Of a stretch of 64,000 bases of DNA, positions 45,269-54,745 are shown piece after piece. Every line of letters begins with the position of its first letter. Within the stretch, counting starts at the first letter, position 1. The notes below the pieces were generated by a model. The model did not search any database. It had not been told where the DNA came from and saw only the letters and a list, made by a program, of their open reading frames with translations. The stretch is from UBA9655 sp964597045 (GTDB lineage: Bacteria > Pseudomonadota > Alphaproteobacteria > UBA9655), in contig CAZQWE010000003.1 in NCBI GenBank assembly GCA_964597045.1, positions 124,001-188,000 of the forward strand, given 5' to 3'. A program made the position numbers and the translations under genes.

Positions 45269-47280
45269 TGAATGAATTTATACGTAAAGTAAAAAGAGTT
45301 CTCAAAAAGCCTCCAAAGTTTATTGTTGAAAGAATTCTTTACGAGATTAAAGCAGAAATTGGACGTTTTTGGGAACCTTTATATCCAAGGTTTGTAACGC
45401 AAGCTTACTTTTTAAAAAAGTTCAAAAGCTTCTCGATAGATGAGTTATGGTCGGAGCTTGGAAAGAAGCCATATGCAATTGATTGCACGTTTGTGTCTCA
45501 AGAAGTATACGAGGCAAAAACGAGTGATTCAAAAGCTCGAATTCTCAAAAAAGCAGCTGAAGTTATCGAACATAAAGTTAATCTTTTGGGATCAGGGTTG
45601 ATCTCTCTCGGTGAAACCATTGAATGGAGTAAGGACTATAAAACCTCCTTTGCTTGGCCAAAAAAGTATTTTCGTTCCATATCTTATTCTGATCTTGAAA
45701 ATCCAACAGATGTGAAGTTTCCTTGGGAAGTCTCACGTATGCAATGGATGATTCCTTTGGGTCAGGCCTATCTTTTAACTCAAGATGAGATCTATGCTCA
45801 GAAGACAAAGGAATTGATTGAAAGTTGGCTTGAGGAAAATCCCTATGCATTTTCTGTAAATTGGGCATGTACGATGGATGTGGCCTTGAGGCTTATTGTA
45901 TGGACATGGTTTTTCCATGTTTTCAAAGACAGCCAATCCTGGAAGGATCAAGAGTTCCGCGCAGAATTTTTAAAGAGTCTGTATCTTCATGGTACCTTCA
46001 CAAGTCGTCATCTTGAAAAGTCGGATGTGAATGGAAACCATTATACTGCAGATGCGGCAGGTCTTGTATTTGCAGGTCTTTTCTTTGGAGAGAAGGCGTG
46101 GGAAAACTTAGGATGGGATATATTAAAGGAGGAAATTGAGCTTCAAGTCTTTGAAGACGGTGTGGATTTCGAAGCCTCTATTCCTTATCATAGACTTGTA
46201 CAAGAGCTATTCTTTTTTCCCGCTCTTTACCGCATTAAGCAGAACTTAGATATTCCGGCGCAATATGCCTCACGTCTTAAGAAAATGGCTTATTTTACCG
46301 CCTGCTATTCACGATTAGATGGATCTTGTCCCTTCTGGGGAGACGGGGATGATGCTCGTGTTCTTCCCTTTGGAGATCAGGATTTAAATGATCACAGATA
46401 TATAATTGGTCTGGTTGGCACTACTTTTTCCTCTCAGAAACTCATGGATATGTGGAGTGGCTCAAATAGAGAACTCTTTTGGATTTTTAGAGAAACCCCT
46501 GAGCCCCGTGAGTTACCTTTGTCCTTGTTAGGTTCTGAACGTTTTTCAGAGGGAGGATTTTATATCCTTCGGGACGAGGAAAATCACGTATTCATTGATT
46601 GTGGACCTCTGGGTCTTAAAGGGAGAGGCGGGCATGGTCACAATGATCTCTTAAGCTTTGAAGCTGTCTTAAATCATACCCGGCTTATTGTTGATCCAGG
46701 AAGTTATGTGTATACGGCGGATTACCGGGCACGGAATGCTTTTCGGTCAACCCCTTCTCATAATACCCCTCAAATTGATGGGGAGGAAATTAATCGCTTT
46801 ATTCGTCCCGATTACCTATGGAATCTCCATAATGATGCAAAGCATGAGGTTGAGGGATGGGAAGTTTCACCTGAGTCTTCTTTCTTTAAGGGTTCTCATA
46901 CAGGATATAATAAACTCAAATATCCAGTGAAGCCTATGCGTATGATTCATTTGGATCATCAGAAGGATGAGCTGACAATTGAAGATATTTTTGAGGGCAA
47001 GGGGTCAAATCAAATTTCAATTCCTTTTCATCTACATCCTCTTATTCGTGTAGAATCTGGTGAAGGATATTTTCTTTTAAAAGGGACAAAGGATATCTTT
47101 AAAATGAGTTGGGAAAGCTCGAGTCCTTGGACCGTTGACCTAGAGCCTACCCTTATTTCACCCAGCTATGGAGTGGTTGAAAAATCTCAGAAACTTGTCT
47201 TTAAGTATGAAGGACAGGCTAGAGTGGGTCTAAAAGTTATCATAAGAAAAGAGAGCTCTAATAAAATGGTGGAAGGATAA
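45268..47280 (+). CDS. Heparinase II/III family protein (long form)
   Basis: A 670-residue protein with the N-terminal alpha/alpha-toroid and C-terminal heparinase II/III beta-sandwich. Recognisable parts: NGNHYTADAAGLVFAGLFFG, EDGVDFEASIPYHRLVQELFFFPAL, FWGDGDDAR, and GRGGHGHNDLLSFEAVLN with LIVDPGSYVYTADYRARN, which suit the family's polysaccharide-lyase or epimerase-type active site. No signal peptide is seen, so it may act in the cytoplasm. Paralogue of the 51886 gene. The ATG overlaps the stop of the preceding gene by one base. It could be a lyase that trims the product or a uronate epimerase; I cannot tell which. Confidence 0.82.
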   Translation: MNEFIRKVKRVLKKPPKFIVERILYEIKAEIGRFWEPLYPRFVTQAYFLKKFKSFSIDELWSELGKKPYAIDCTFVSQEVYEAKTSDSKARILKKAAEVIEHKVNLLGSGLISLGETIEWSKDYKTSFAWPKKYFRSISYSDLENPTDVKFPWEVSRMQWMIPLGQAYLLTQDEIYAQKTKELIESWLEENPYAFSVNWACTMDVALRLIVWTWFFHVFKDSQSWKDQEFRAEFLKSLYLHGTFTSRHLEKSDVNGNHYTADAAGLVFAGLFFGEKAWENLGWDILKEEIELQVFEDGVDFEASIPYHRLVQELFFFPALYRIKQNLDIPAQYASRLKKMAYFTACYSRLDGSCPFWGDGDDARVLPFGDQDLNDHRYIIGLVGTTFSSQKLMDMWSGSNRELFWIFRETPEPRELPLSLLGSERFSEGGFYILRDEENHVFIDCGPLGLKGRGGHGHNDLLSFEAVLNHTRLIVDPGSYVYTADYRARNAFRSTPSHNTPQIDGEEINRFIRPDYLWNLHNDAKHEVEGWEVSPESSFFKGSHTGYNKLKYPVKPMRMIHLDHQKDELTIEDIFEGKGSNQISIPFHLHPLIRVESGEGYFLLKGTKDIFKMSWESSSPWTVDLEPTLISPSYGVVEKSQKLVFKYEGQARVGLKVIIRKESSNKMVEG

Positions 47281-47285
47281 TCAAA

Positions 47286-48950
47286 ATGATGCAAAGGGTT
47301 TTTGTACCGTCGCCACTGTCATCAGGAATGATGGATAGACTTGTTCAATCTGAAGGGAAATCATTTGAACAAATTACCTTATCGTCTCTAAAAAATGCGG
47401 GAATCTCTAAAACAATAAAATTACTGAGAACGGTTTCTCAAATGCGTGTTGTTTTAGAAGATGCAGAATCGGAAAAGATTTTGAATATTTTTCTTCTCTT
47501 GTTTTTGTTTTCAAGATCGAAACAGATTCAATTTGTAAGAAGTGATTTATCAACCTTTTCCTTAAAAAAGAAGGATGCATTAGCGTCATTTCTCCAAACA
47601 GGGTGGGCAACGCTTCAAGGGATTTACTCTGGTTTCAAACTCTATTTCCAAACCTTAAATGTCAAATATGAAGGAAAAAAGGTTAAGGAAGATGCTAAAA
47701 ATGAGATTTTATATTTAAAAACAAATTTTTGGTTTGGAGTCAAAGCCGGGGGATCAGTCGCCCATGTGGAAGGGGTGATTAGTGGCTTTAAAAATAAAGG
47801 ATATACCATTGATTATGCAGGGTTAGATTGTTCTCCTTCCTTATCAAAGTCTATAAGGCGGCATATTAAATCAGTCGTTCCCAATTATATGTCTTTTTTG
47901 TTCTATTTAAATTTATATATATTTGATTGTATTAATTATAAAATTTTTAAAAATTTACCTATTAAAAACTATAAATTCATATACCATCGTATGGCATTAA
48001 ATAGCTTGAGTGCTATCCTTCTCTCAAAACGTTCAGGTATTCCTTTAGTTCTTGAGTATAATGGGTCGGAGGTTTGGGTGCAAAGAAATTGGAGTAAACG
48101 TTTGCTCCTCGAATTTATATCTCAAGCTATCGAAAACGCATGCATAAGATATGCTGATTATATCATAACAATTTCCGAGGTCTTAAAGGATGAACTCGTG
48201 GGGCGTGGAATTCCAGAGGAGAAAATTGTTTGCTATCCAAATTGTGTTGATCCGGTTAAGCATAATCCGGATCTCTTTACATCTAAGGAATTGTTAAGCG
48301 AACGTCAGAGGTTAGGGTTTTCAAAGGATGATATCATTTTAACGTTTATGGGAACGTTTGGGAAATGGCATGGAGTTGAGGTTCTAGCTCAAGCAATTCG
48401 TTATCTTTACGAGTTAGATCCTGCGTGGTTGAAAGATAATAAAGTAAAGTTCTTACTGGTGGGTGATGGAGCTTGTATGCCTGAGGTCAAGAAAATCCTA
48501 TCCTCTATTCCTTCTTACAGCGATTTTGTTAAGTTGATTGGACTTGTACCACAGGAAGAGGGGCCGTTGTACCTCGCTCTTTCTGATATTCTTTTATCTC
48601 CGCATTCTCCTCCTAACACGGGGGAAAGTTTCTTTGGATCACCCACAAAGTTATTTGAGTATATGGCCATGAAAAAAGTTATCATTGCATCAGACCTTGG
48701 TCAGATTTCTGACGTCTTAAGTCCAGCTGTTCATATTAATCAAATTCAAAAAGTTAAGAAGAATCACTCAGCTATCCTTTGTGAACCAGGGAGTATCGAA
48801 CAACTGGGGCAAGCGATTCTCCATAGTATCGAACATCTTTCCCAGTTGAGCTTTATGAAGAAAAATGCATATGATAAAGTGATGAGAGACTATACCTGGG
48901 ATAAGCATGTGGAGAAAATTTTAGACAGCGTTCTGAAGGAGAAGAAATGA
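47286..48950 (+). CDS. Glycosyltransferase (GT-B, family 4-like) with long N-terminal extension
   Basis: A 554-residue enzyme. The GT-B fold begins around residue 140 (LKTNFWFGVKAGGSVAHVEGV, a donor/acceptor pocket loop), with the family 4 features FMGTFGKWHGVEVLAQAI and the donor E-x7-E-like region GESFFGSPTKLFEYMAMKKVIIASDLG. The first ~140 residues do not look like a standard glycosyltransferase; they contain hydrophobic stretches (ILNIFLLLFLFS) and may be a separate domain. It overlaps the methyltransferase start by 4 nt. Two ATGs (47286 and 47289) are possible starts. Donor and acceptor unknown. Confidence 0.82.
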   Translation: MMQRVFVPSPLSSGMMDRLVQSEGKSFEQITLSSLKNAGISKTIKLLRTVSQMRVVLEDAESEKILNIFLLLFLFSRSKQIQFVRSDLSTFSLKKKDALASFLQTGWATLQGIYSGFKLYFQTLNVKYEGKKVKEDAKNEILYLKTNFWFGVKAGGSVAHVEGVISGFKNKGYTIDYAGLDCSPSLSKSIRRHIKSVVPNYMSFLFYLNLYIFDCINYKIFKNLPIKNYKFIYHRMALNSLSAILLSKRSGIPLVLEYNGSEVWVQRNWSKRLLLEFISQAIENACIRYADYIITISEVLKDELVGRGIPEEKIVCYPNCVDPVKHNPDLFTSKELLSERQRLGFSKDDIILTFMGTFGKWHGVEVLAQAIRYLYELDPAWLKDNKVKFLLVGDGACMPEVKKILSSIPSYSDFVKLIGLVPQEEGPLYLALSDILLSPHSPPNTGESFFGSPTKLFEYMAMKKVIIASDLGQISDVLSPAVHINQIQKVKKNHSAILCEPGSIEQLGQAILHSIEHLSQLSFMKKNAYDKVMRDYTWDKHVEKILDSVLKEKK

Positions 48951-49759
48951 AGCCTCTTTCGACAAAAAATGATGTTTACGCGTTTTGGAACAAAGCTTCC
49001 TGTGGTGAAAAACTGTATTTAGATTCTCAGGAACATCAGGGGTTTGAGAACCACACAAACGTAAGATATCAATTAGAGCCCTATATTTTGGAATTTGCGG
49101 ACTTTGAAAAAAGCAAAGGTAAAAAGGTCCTTGAAATTGGCGTCGGTTTGGGGGCAGATCACGCACAATTTGCAAAGGCAGGTGCCGACCTTTATGGCAT
49201 TGATCTCACAAATCGAGCCATAGAAATGACTCAGCAGCGATTTAATCATTGGGGCTTAAAATCGACGCTACAAACTGGCGATGCTGAGAACCTTACCTTC
49301 ACAGAGTCTACGTTTGATATCGTCTATTCATGGGGCGTTTTACATCATAGTCCAGATACTGAAAAAGCAATCTCTGAGGTTCATAGAGTTTTAAAACCTG
49401 GCGGTACGGCAAAAATTATGATTTATCAGAAGTATTCAATAGTCGGATTTATGCTGTGGGTAAGGTATGCCCTTCTAAAGGGAAAGCCTTTTTTAGGTAT
49501 GGATTACATATATTCTCATTATTTAGAAAGTCCAGGGACAAAAGCCTATACAATTCAAGGGGCACAAAAACTATTTAAATTATTTAGAAATGTAAAAGTG
49601 ACAACGACTTTAACCCATGGCGATTTGTTAACATCAGGTGCTGGGCAAGGCCATGAAGGTTTTCTTTTAACTTGTGCTCGGATGATTTGGCCAAGATGGC
49701 TTATTAAAATCTTCTTTAAGGGGAACGGATTATTTATGTTAATTGAAGCTCAGAAATAG
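48947..49759 (+). CDS. SAM-dependent methyltransferase
   Basis: A 270-residue class I methyltransferase. The SAM-binding strand reads KVLEIGVGLGADHAQFAKAG (motif I), DLYGIDLTNRAIEM (motif II) and SWGVLHHSPDTEKAISEVHRVLKPGG (motifs post-II and III). It probably methylates a sugar of the polysaccharide or its lipid carrier; the substrate is unknown. The ATG overlaps the upstream gene's TGA (ATGA). Confidence 0.85.
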   Translation: MKPLSTKNDVYAFWNKASCGEKLYLDSQEHQGFENHTNVRYQLEPYILEFADFEKSKGKKVLEIGVGLGADHAQFAKAGADLYGIDLTNRAIEMTQQRFNHWGLKSTLQTGDAENLTFTESTFDIVYSWGVLHHSPDTEKAISEVHRVLKPGGTAKIMIYQKYSIVGFMLWVRYALLKGKPFLGMDYIYSHYLESPGTKAYTIQGAQKLFKLFRNVKVTTTLTHGDLLTSGAGQGHEGFLLTCARMIWPRWLIKIFFKGNGLFMLIEAQK

Positions 49760-49771
49760 GTTTAAAAATCC

Positions 49772-51895
49772 ATGAAACAAATACTTCAAAATCTTAGATC
49801 GGGTGAAACCTTTGTTGAGGATGTACCCACACCCCTTTCGACACATCAGTCCCTTCTGATTCAAACAGCAAGGACTCTCGTTTCTGCCGGAACTGAAAAA
49901 ATGTTAGTTGATTTTGGGCGCTCCGGAATTCTGGGGAAGATGAAGAAACAGCCTGAAAAAGTCAAAATGGTCATTGATAAAGTTAAGACGGATGGTCTGC
50001 TCACAACATACGAGTCAGTTCAGAGCAAACTAGATCAGCCCCTTCCCTTAGGTTATTGCAATGTTGGTAAAGTCCTTGAGATCGGAAGTGCCATAAAACA
50101 TATTAAAGTTGGTGATCGCGTTGTCTCAAATGGCCCCCATGCAGAGGTTGTTCGTGTCTCTCCCAATATGAGTTGTAAGGTTCCAGACAATGTTTCAGAT
50201 GAAGAAGCTGCCTTTGCTGTTATTGGAGCCATCGCTCTTCAAGGAATCCGTATTGCAAAGCCAACCATTGGTGAAACATTCGCTGTTATGGGTTTAGGGC
50301 TTATTGGGTTACTGACGGTTCAGCTTTTACGCGCTAATGGGTGTCGCGTCATTGGGATTGACTTTGACCCAAAGAAAATTGAACTAGCAAAACAATTTGG
50401 GGCTGAAACCTTTAATCTCTCAAAACAAAGTGATGTTGTTGCCTTTGTTAAACAAAAAACCAACGATCGTGGAGTTGATGGGGTGATCTTGACGCTTTCA
50501 ACTGATAGTCAAGATCCCATACATAACGCGGCACAAATGTGTCGAAAAAGGGGACGACTTGTGCTGGTTGGCGTTACAGGTCTTCATTTGATGCGGTCAG
50601 ATTTTTATGAGAAAGAACTGAGTTTTCAAGTCTCCTGTTCTTATGGACCAGGACGGTATGATTCTCTTTATGAAGAAAAAGGGCAGGATTATCCTTTTGG
50701 GTTTGTCAGGTGGACGGCTCAACGGAATATGGAGGCTTTTCTTGATTTGCTTGCAGATCAGCAGATAAACGTTAAGGATCTTATCACCCACAGGTTTAAT
50801 GTGACCGAAGCAGAAATCGCCTATAAGGCTTTGTATCAAGGCGATTCCCTAGGAATTATTCTTCAATTTGATAGCCAAAGAGACTTTTTATCTGCATCTG
50901 AAAGAGTAGTCCAGCATAGTCAGGAACGGGTTGCTGCAGGTCAAATACAAGTCGGGTTTATAGGATCTGGGAATTATGCGATTCGTGTTCTTTGTCCCGC
51001 GTTAAAGAAGTCAGAAGCAGTTCTCAACACGGTTTGTTCATCGGGGGGAATGAATGCGGCGTACGCTGCTCGTAAATTTGGATTCTTAAAATCAACGACT
51101 GATCTTGAAACAATTCTTGAGTGCAAGGAAATCAATACGGTTTACATTACCACGCGACACAGTTCACACGCGGATTTGGTTTGTAAGGCACTGAAAGCTG
51201 GCAAAAATGTGTTTGTTGAAAAACCACTCGCCTTAACGCTTGAGGAAGTTGATAAGATTGAGACCGTGTATAAAGGACTTAAAGGTTCAAAACCCTTACT
51301 TATGATTGGATTTAACAGAAGATTTTCACCTTTCGTCCAGAAAATGAAAGAACTGCTTGATTCAACATCGGCTCAAAAATCCTTTATCATGACGGTTAAT
51401 CCTGGAGAAATACCACCAGAACATTGGACTCAGGATTTGAAGGAAGGAGGAGGGCGCATCATTGGAGAAGGTTGTCACTTCATAGATCTCCTTCGCTATT
51501 TAGTGGGTTCAAAAATAATTCGTCATGAATTTGTGGGTTTCAAACAAAGCAGTCTCGCTCAAAGTGATTGTGGATCCATCTCCCTAGGTTTTGAGGATGG
51601 GTCTTTTGGCGTAATCCATTATCTAGCAAATGGACATCGATCCTTTCCTAAAGAAAGACTTGAAGTGTTTGCAGAAGGTAAGACGCTCGTGATGAACAAC
51701 TTTCTTACCTTACAAGGAATGGGCTGGAAGTCATTTTCAAAAATGAGGCGCTTTCTTCAAGATAAAGGTCAACAAAATTGCATTAACGCATTTAATCAGG
51801 CCATTCTTGAGGGAAAAGACTCTCCCATTCCTTTTGAGGAAATAGTGGAAGTGGCACGTGTGACGATTGAGGTAGGAAAGAAAGCGTGTTTGTAA
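49772..51895 (+). CDS. Second fused dehydrogenase/oxidoreductase, paralogue of the 41122 gene
   Basis: A 707-residue protein with the same two-domain plan as 41122-43245: an MDR half (AVMGLGLIGLLTVQLLRANG, about residue 175) and a Gfo/Idh/MocA half (VGFIGSGNYAIRVLCPALK, NVFVEKPLAL). The shared blocks SVGTE/SAGTE, CSYGPGRYD and HNxEMCRKRGRLVLVG-like segments show common origin, but identity is moderate, so the duplication is old. Start ATG at 49772, 12 nt after the methyltransferase. Its 3' end overlaps the next gene by 10 nt. Confidence 0.87.
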   Translation: MKQILQNLRSGETFVEDVPTPLSTHQSLLIQTARTLVSAGTEKMLVDFGRSGILGKMKKQPEKVKMVIDKVKTDGLLTTYESVQSKLDQPLPLGYCNVGKVLEIGSAIKHIKVGDRVVSNGPHAEVVRVSPNMSCKVPDNVSDEEAAFAVIGAIALQGIRIAKPTIGETFAVMGLGLIGLLTVQLLRANGCRVIGIDFDPKKIELAKQFGAETFNLSKQSDVVAFVKQKTNDRGVDGVILTLSTDSQDPIHNAAQMCRKRGRLVLVGVTGLHLMRSDFYEKELSFQVSCSYGPGRYDSLYEEKGQDYPFGFVRWTAQRNMEAFLDLLADQQINVKDLITHRFNVTEAEIAYKALYQGDSLGIILQFDSQRDFLSASERVVQHSQERVAAGQIQVGFIGSGNYAIRVLCPALKKSEAVLNTVCSSGGMNAAYAARKFGFLKSTTDLETILECKEINTVYITTRHSSHADLVCKALKAGKNVFVEKPLALTLEEVDKIETVYKGLKGSKPLLMIGFNRRFSPFVQKMKELLDSTSAQKSFIMTVNPGEIPPEHWTQDLKEGGGRIIGEGCHFIDLLRYLVGSKIIRHEFVGFKQSSLAQSDCGSISLGFEDGSFGVIHYLANGHRSFPKERLEVFAEGKTLVMNNFLTLQGMGWKSFSKMRRFLQDKGQQNCINAFNQAILEGKDSPIPFEEIVEVARVTIEVGKKACL

Positions 51896-53520
51896 AGAAA
51901 TTAGGGCTCTATTATTATACGCTTAAATACTTGAAGCCCATTCAAATTTGGTACCGATTATATCTTCGACTGTTTCCTGTAAAGAGTGAATCTATTGTTT
52001 CACAGGGACAGCCGCGTTTGAGAGCTTTTCCTCAAAAATGGAAACAAATCACCTTACCAAAGTCTTCAATCATTCGAGAGAAGCCTTTAACATTTTCTCT
52101 TTTAAATCAAGAGGGAACAATAGAAAAGGCTGTAGATTGGAACGATCCGAATAGAGATAAACTATGGCTATACAATCTTCATTACATGTCAGTTGTGCTG
52201 AGTGATGATTCTTTAAATGTCAAAAAAAGGATGATCAATCAATGGATTGATCAAAATCCGCTGTTACAAGGTGTGGGTTGGGATCCCTATCCTTTGTCGT
52301 TGAGAATTGTGAGCTGGATAAAATTTTCCTTAATTAACAAAGAGATAGAAGATAGCTTTATAAAGAGTCTTTATCAACAATGTTTGGTTCTTGAGAAGAA
52401 GATAGAATATCATCTTCTTGGGAATCACTTATTTGAAAACGCAAAGGCTCTTGTTTTCGCTGGTTTATTTTTTGAGACAGACGATGCTAAGCGGTGGCTC
52501 AACACGGGCTGTAAGATTCTAGAAAGTGAATTAAAAGAACAAATTCTTGAAGATGGGGGACATTTTGAAAGATCTCCCATGTATCATGCGCTTATCCTTG
52601 AAGGTGCTTTAGATTTATATCAATTGAGTCTTCTCTTTCCGGATGAATTACAAAGTCTTGGAAATCAATTGAAAGCCTTATTACCGCAGATGATTCATTG
52701 GCTTGATGCTCTTTCCCATCCTGATAAGAAAATCGCTTTTTTTAATGATACAACCTTTGGAGTTGCCCCGGAGCCGGAGGAACTTTATGCCTATGCTAAA
52801 ATGTTAGGGTTGCCAGTGCCGAAGAAATCTGACTCCACTATCTATTTGAAACAGAGTGGACTCGCGAGGATCGAAAATAAGAAAGCTCTTATATTAGCTG
52901 ACGTTGGATCTCTCGGCCCCTCTTATCTTCCTGGTCATGCGCATGCGGGAACATTATCTTTTGAGCTTTCTCTCATGGGAGAAAGAGTCTTTGTTAATCA
53001 AGGGATTTCAACCTATAATTCATGTGCCGAAAGACTCCATCAAAGAGGGACATCTGCCCATAATACGGTAACTGTGAATGATCTGAATTCATCACAAGTA
53101 TGGTCAAGCTTTCGTGTGGCCAAAAGAGCTAAGGTTTTTGATATTCAATGCAATAAAAGTAAGGTCTCTGCTTCACATGATGGTTATCCTAATATCATCC
53201 ACACACGTGAATGGGTCATGTCTGAGAAAACAATCCAGATTATGGATTCATTCTCAGGGAAGGGGAATGCGAAACTTGAGTCATCCTTCCATCTTCACCC
53301 CGACTGGGCGGTTGAGGATCAAGAGAATGATGTATTAAATGTAATCTCTCAAAAGTCGAAAACAAAGGTGAAATTGAAACTTCCTGAAAATTCAAATATT
53401 AAAGTTGAACCTTATGATTACGCTCTCGGATTTAATCATAAGGTGAAAGGACAATGCATTAAAATCACCCATTCGAATCAATACTTGCCTCATTCTCAGA
53501 CTGTAGGAATCGAGTGGTAA
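51886..53520 (+). CDS. Heparinase II/III family protein (short form)
   Basis: A 544-residue relative of the 45268 protein with the motifs WDPYPLSLRIVSWIKF, LLGNHLFENAKALVFAGLFF, EDGGHFERSPMYHALILEGALDL and GHAHAGTLSFELSLMGERVFVNQG (the His-containing active-site region), and NTVTVND in place of the long form's NTPQIDG. The start is GTG at 51886, supported by a GGTAGGAAAG ribosome site. Overlaps the previous gene by 10 nt and the following ATG by one base. There is no signal peptide. Confidence 0.83.
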   Translation: MFVKKLGLYYYTLKYLKPIQIWYRLYLRLFPVKSESIVSQGQPRLRAFPQKWKQITLPKSSIIREKPLTFSLLNQEGTIEKAVDWNDPNRDKLWLYNLHYMSVVLSDDSLNVKKRMINQWIDQNPLLQGVGWDPYPLSLRIVSWIKFSLINKEIEDSFIKSLYQQCLVLEKKIEYHLLGNHLFENAKALVFAGLFFETDDAKRWLNTGCKILESELKEQILEDGGHFERSPMYHALILEGALDLYQLSLLFPDELQSLGNQLKALLPQMIHWLDALSHPDKKIAFFNDTTFGVAPEPEELYAYAKMLGLPVPKKSDSTIYLKQSGLARIENKKALILADVGSLGPSYLPGHAHAGTLSFELSLMGERVFVNQGISTYNSCAERLHQRGTSAHNTVTVNDLNSSQVWSSFRVAKRAKVFDIQCNKSKVSASHDGYPNIIHTREWVMSEKTIQIMDSFSGKGNAKLESSFHLHPDWAVEDQENDVLNVISQKSKTKVKLKLPENSNIKVEPYDYALGFNHKVKGQCIKITHSNQYLPHSQTVGIEW

Positions 53521-54743
53521 TGAAGATACTCTTTTTATCAGATAATTTTCCTCCAGAAGTGAATGCGGCCTCAACGAGAGTTTTTGAGCGGGCCTGCTAC
53601 TGGGTTAGGGATGGTCATGAGGTTACCGTCTTAACCTGCGTCCCCAATTTTCCTTTTGGTAAAATTTATGAAGGCTATAAAAACAAGTGGGTACAAAAGG
53701 AAAATATGGAGAATATTCATGTTGTTCGCGTGAAGACTTATATTACCCGTAATGCTGGTTTTATACTCCGAACGTTAGACTTTTTATCCTATATGGTCAT
53801 GGCAGTCATTGTAGGGCCTTTTCAACCTAAACCTGATGTCGTTGTGTCCACGTCTCCTCAATTTTTTACGGCGATTGCTGCATGGATGTTATCAAAAATA
53901 AAGAGAGTTCCTTTTGTGTTTGAGATAGGGGATCTCTGGCCAGAATCCATAAAAGGACTGGGACTCATGGGTGATTCATTTCTTTATAAGATGTTAGAAA
54001 AGATCGAGTTATTCTTATACAGACAAGCTGTGGTTGTGATAGGACAGACACAATCCTTTAAAGATAATTTGGTTTTGAGAGGAATTGATCCAAGTAAAAT
54101 CAAAGTCATCATGAATGCAGTGGATATTAGAAAATTTAAACCGATTACTAAAAAGGATGGGGGTCTTTTAAGTGAGTACAATTTAGAAGGGAAATTTGTT
54201 CTTGGGTACATAGGGACTCATGGCCTCTCCCATGATTTAAAAAGAGCTGTGGACGCAGCTAACATTATCCGAAAAAGAAATAAGGATATCGTTTTCTTAT
54301 TTGTGGGTGAGGGAGCTGAGAAAGAAAATATAATGACTTATGCCCAAAAATTAGGCGTAACAAATGTTCTGTTTATACCCCAGCAACCTAAATCAGAAAT
54401 TCAAAAATGGTGGAGTGTGTGCGATCTTGCTCTCGTACATCTTAAAGATATCAATATTTTTAAGACCGTTATTCCGTCTAAAATATACGAAGCTATGGGG
54501 CAAGGTTTACCTGTCTTGCTCGTTGCACCAGAAGGAGAAGCCTCACGGCTCGTAACAAAAGAGAAATTTGGGTTACATATTTATCCTGAGCCACTTGATG
54601 TCTATGCTGAACAAGTGATTAAATTATCTGCAGATAAGGAACAGTTGAAGACTCTTCAGAAAGCTTGTCTTAAGGCTTCAAAAATTTATAATAGAGAAAA
54701 TCAAGCCCATGAGTTTATAAAAGCTCTTCATTTTGGAGTCTAG
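53520..54743 (+). CDS. Glycosyltransferase family 4 (WbuB-like)
   Basis: A 407-residue GT-B glycosyltransferase. N-terminal: MKILFLSDNFPPEVNAASTRVFERACYWVRDGHEVTVLT, then FEIGDLWPESI (typical of WbuB-like L-FucNAc transferases), and the donor-site FKTVIPSKIYEAMGQGLPVLL. TAATG overlap with the upstream gene makes the ATG at 53520 the preferred start over a GTG at 53514. The sugar it transfers is not known. Confidence 0.88.
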   Translation: MKILFLSDNFPPEVNAASTRVFERACYWVRDGHEVTVLTCVPNFPFGKIYEGYKNKWVQKENMENIHVVRVKTYITRNAGFILRTLDFLSYMVMAVIVGPFQPKPDVVVSTSPQFFTAIAAWMLSKIKRVPFVFEIGDLWPESIKGLGLMGDSFLYKMLEKIELFLYRQAVVVIGQTQSFKDNLVLRGIDPSKIKVIMNAVDIRKFKPITKKDGGLLSEYNLEGKFVLGYIGTHGLSHDLKRAVDAANIIRKRNKDIVFLFVGEGAEKENIMTYAQKLGVTNVLFIPQQPKSEIQKWWSVCDLALVHLKDINIFKTVIPSKIYEAMGQGLPVLLVAPEGEASRLVTKEKFGLHIYPEPLDVYAEQVIKLSADKEQLKTLQKACLKASKIYNRENQAHEFIKALHFGV

Positions 54744-54745
54744 GA

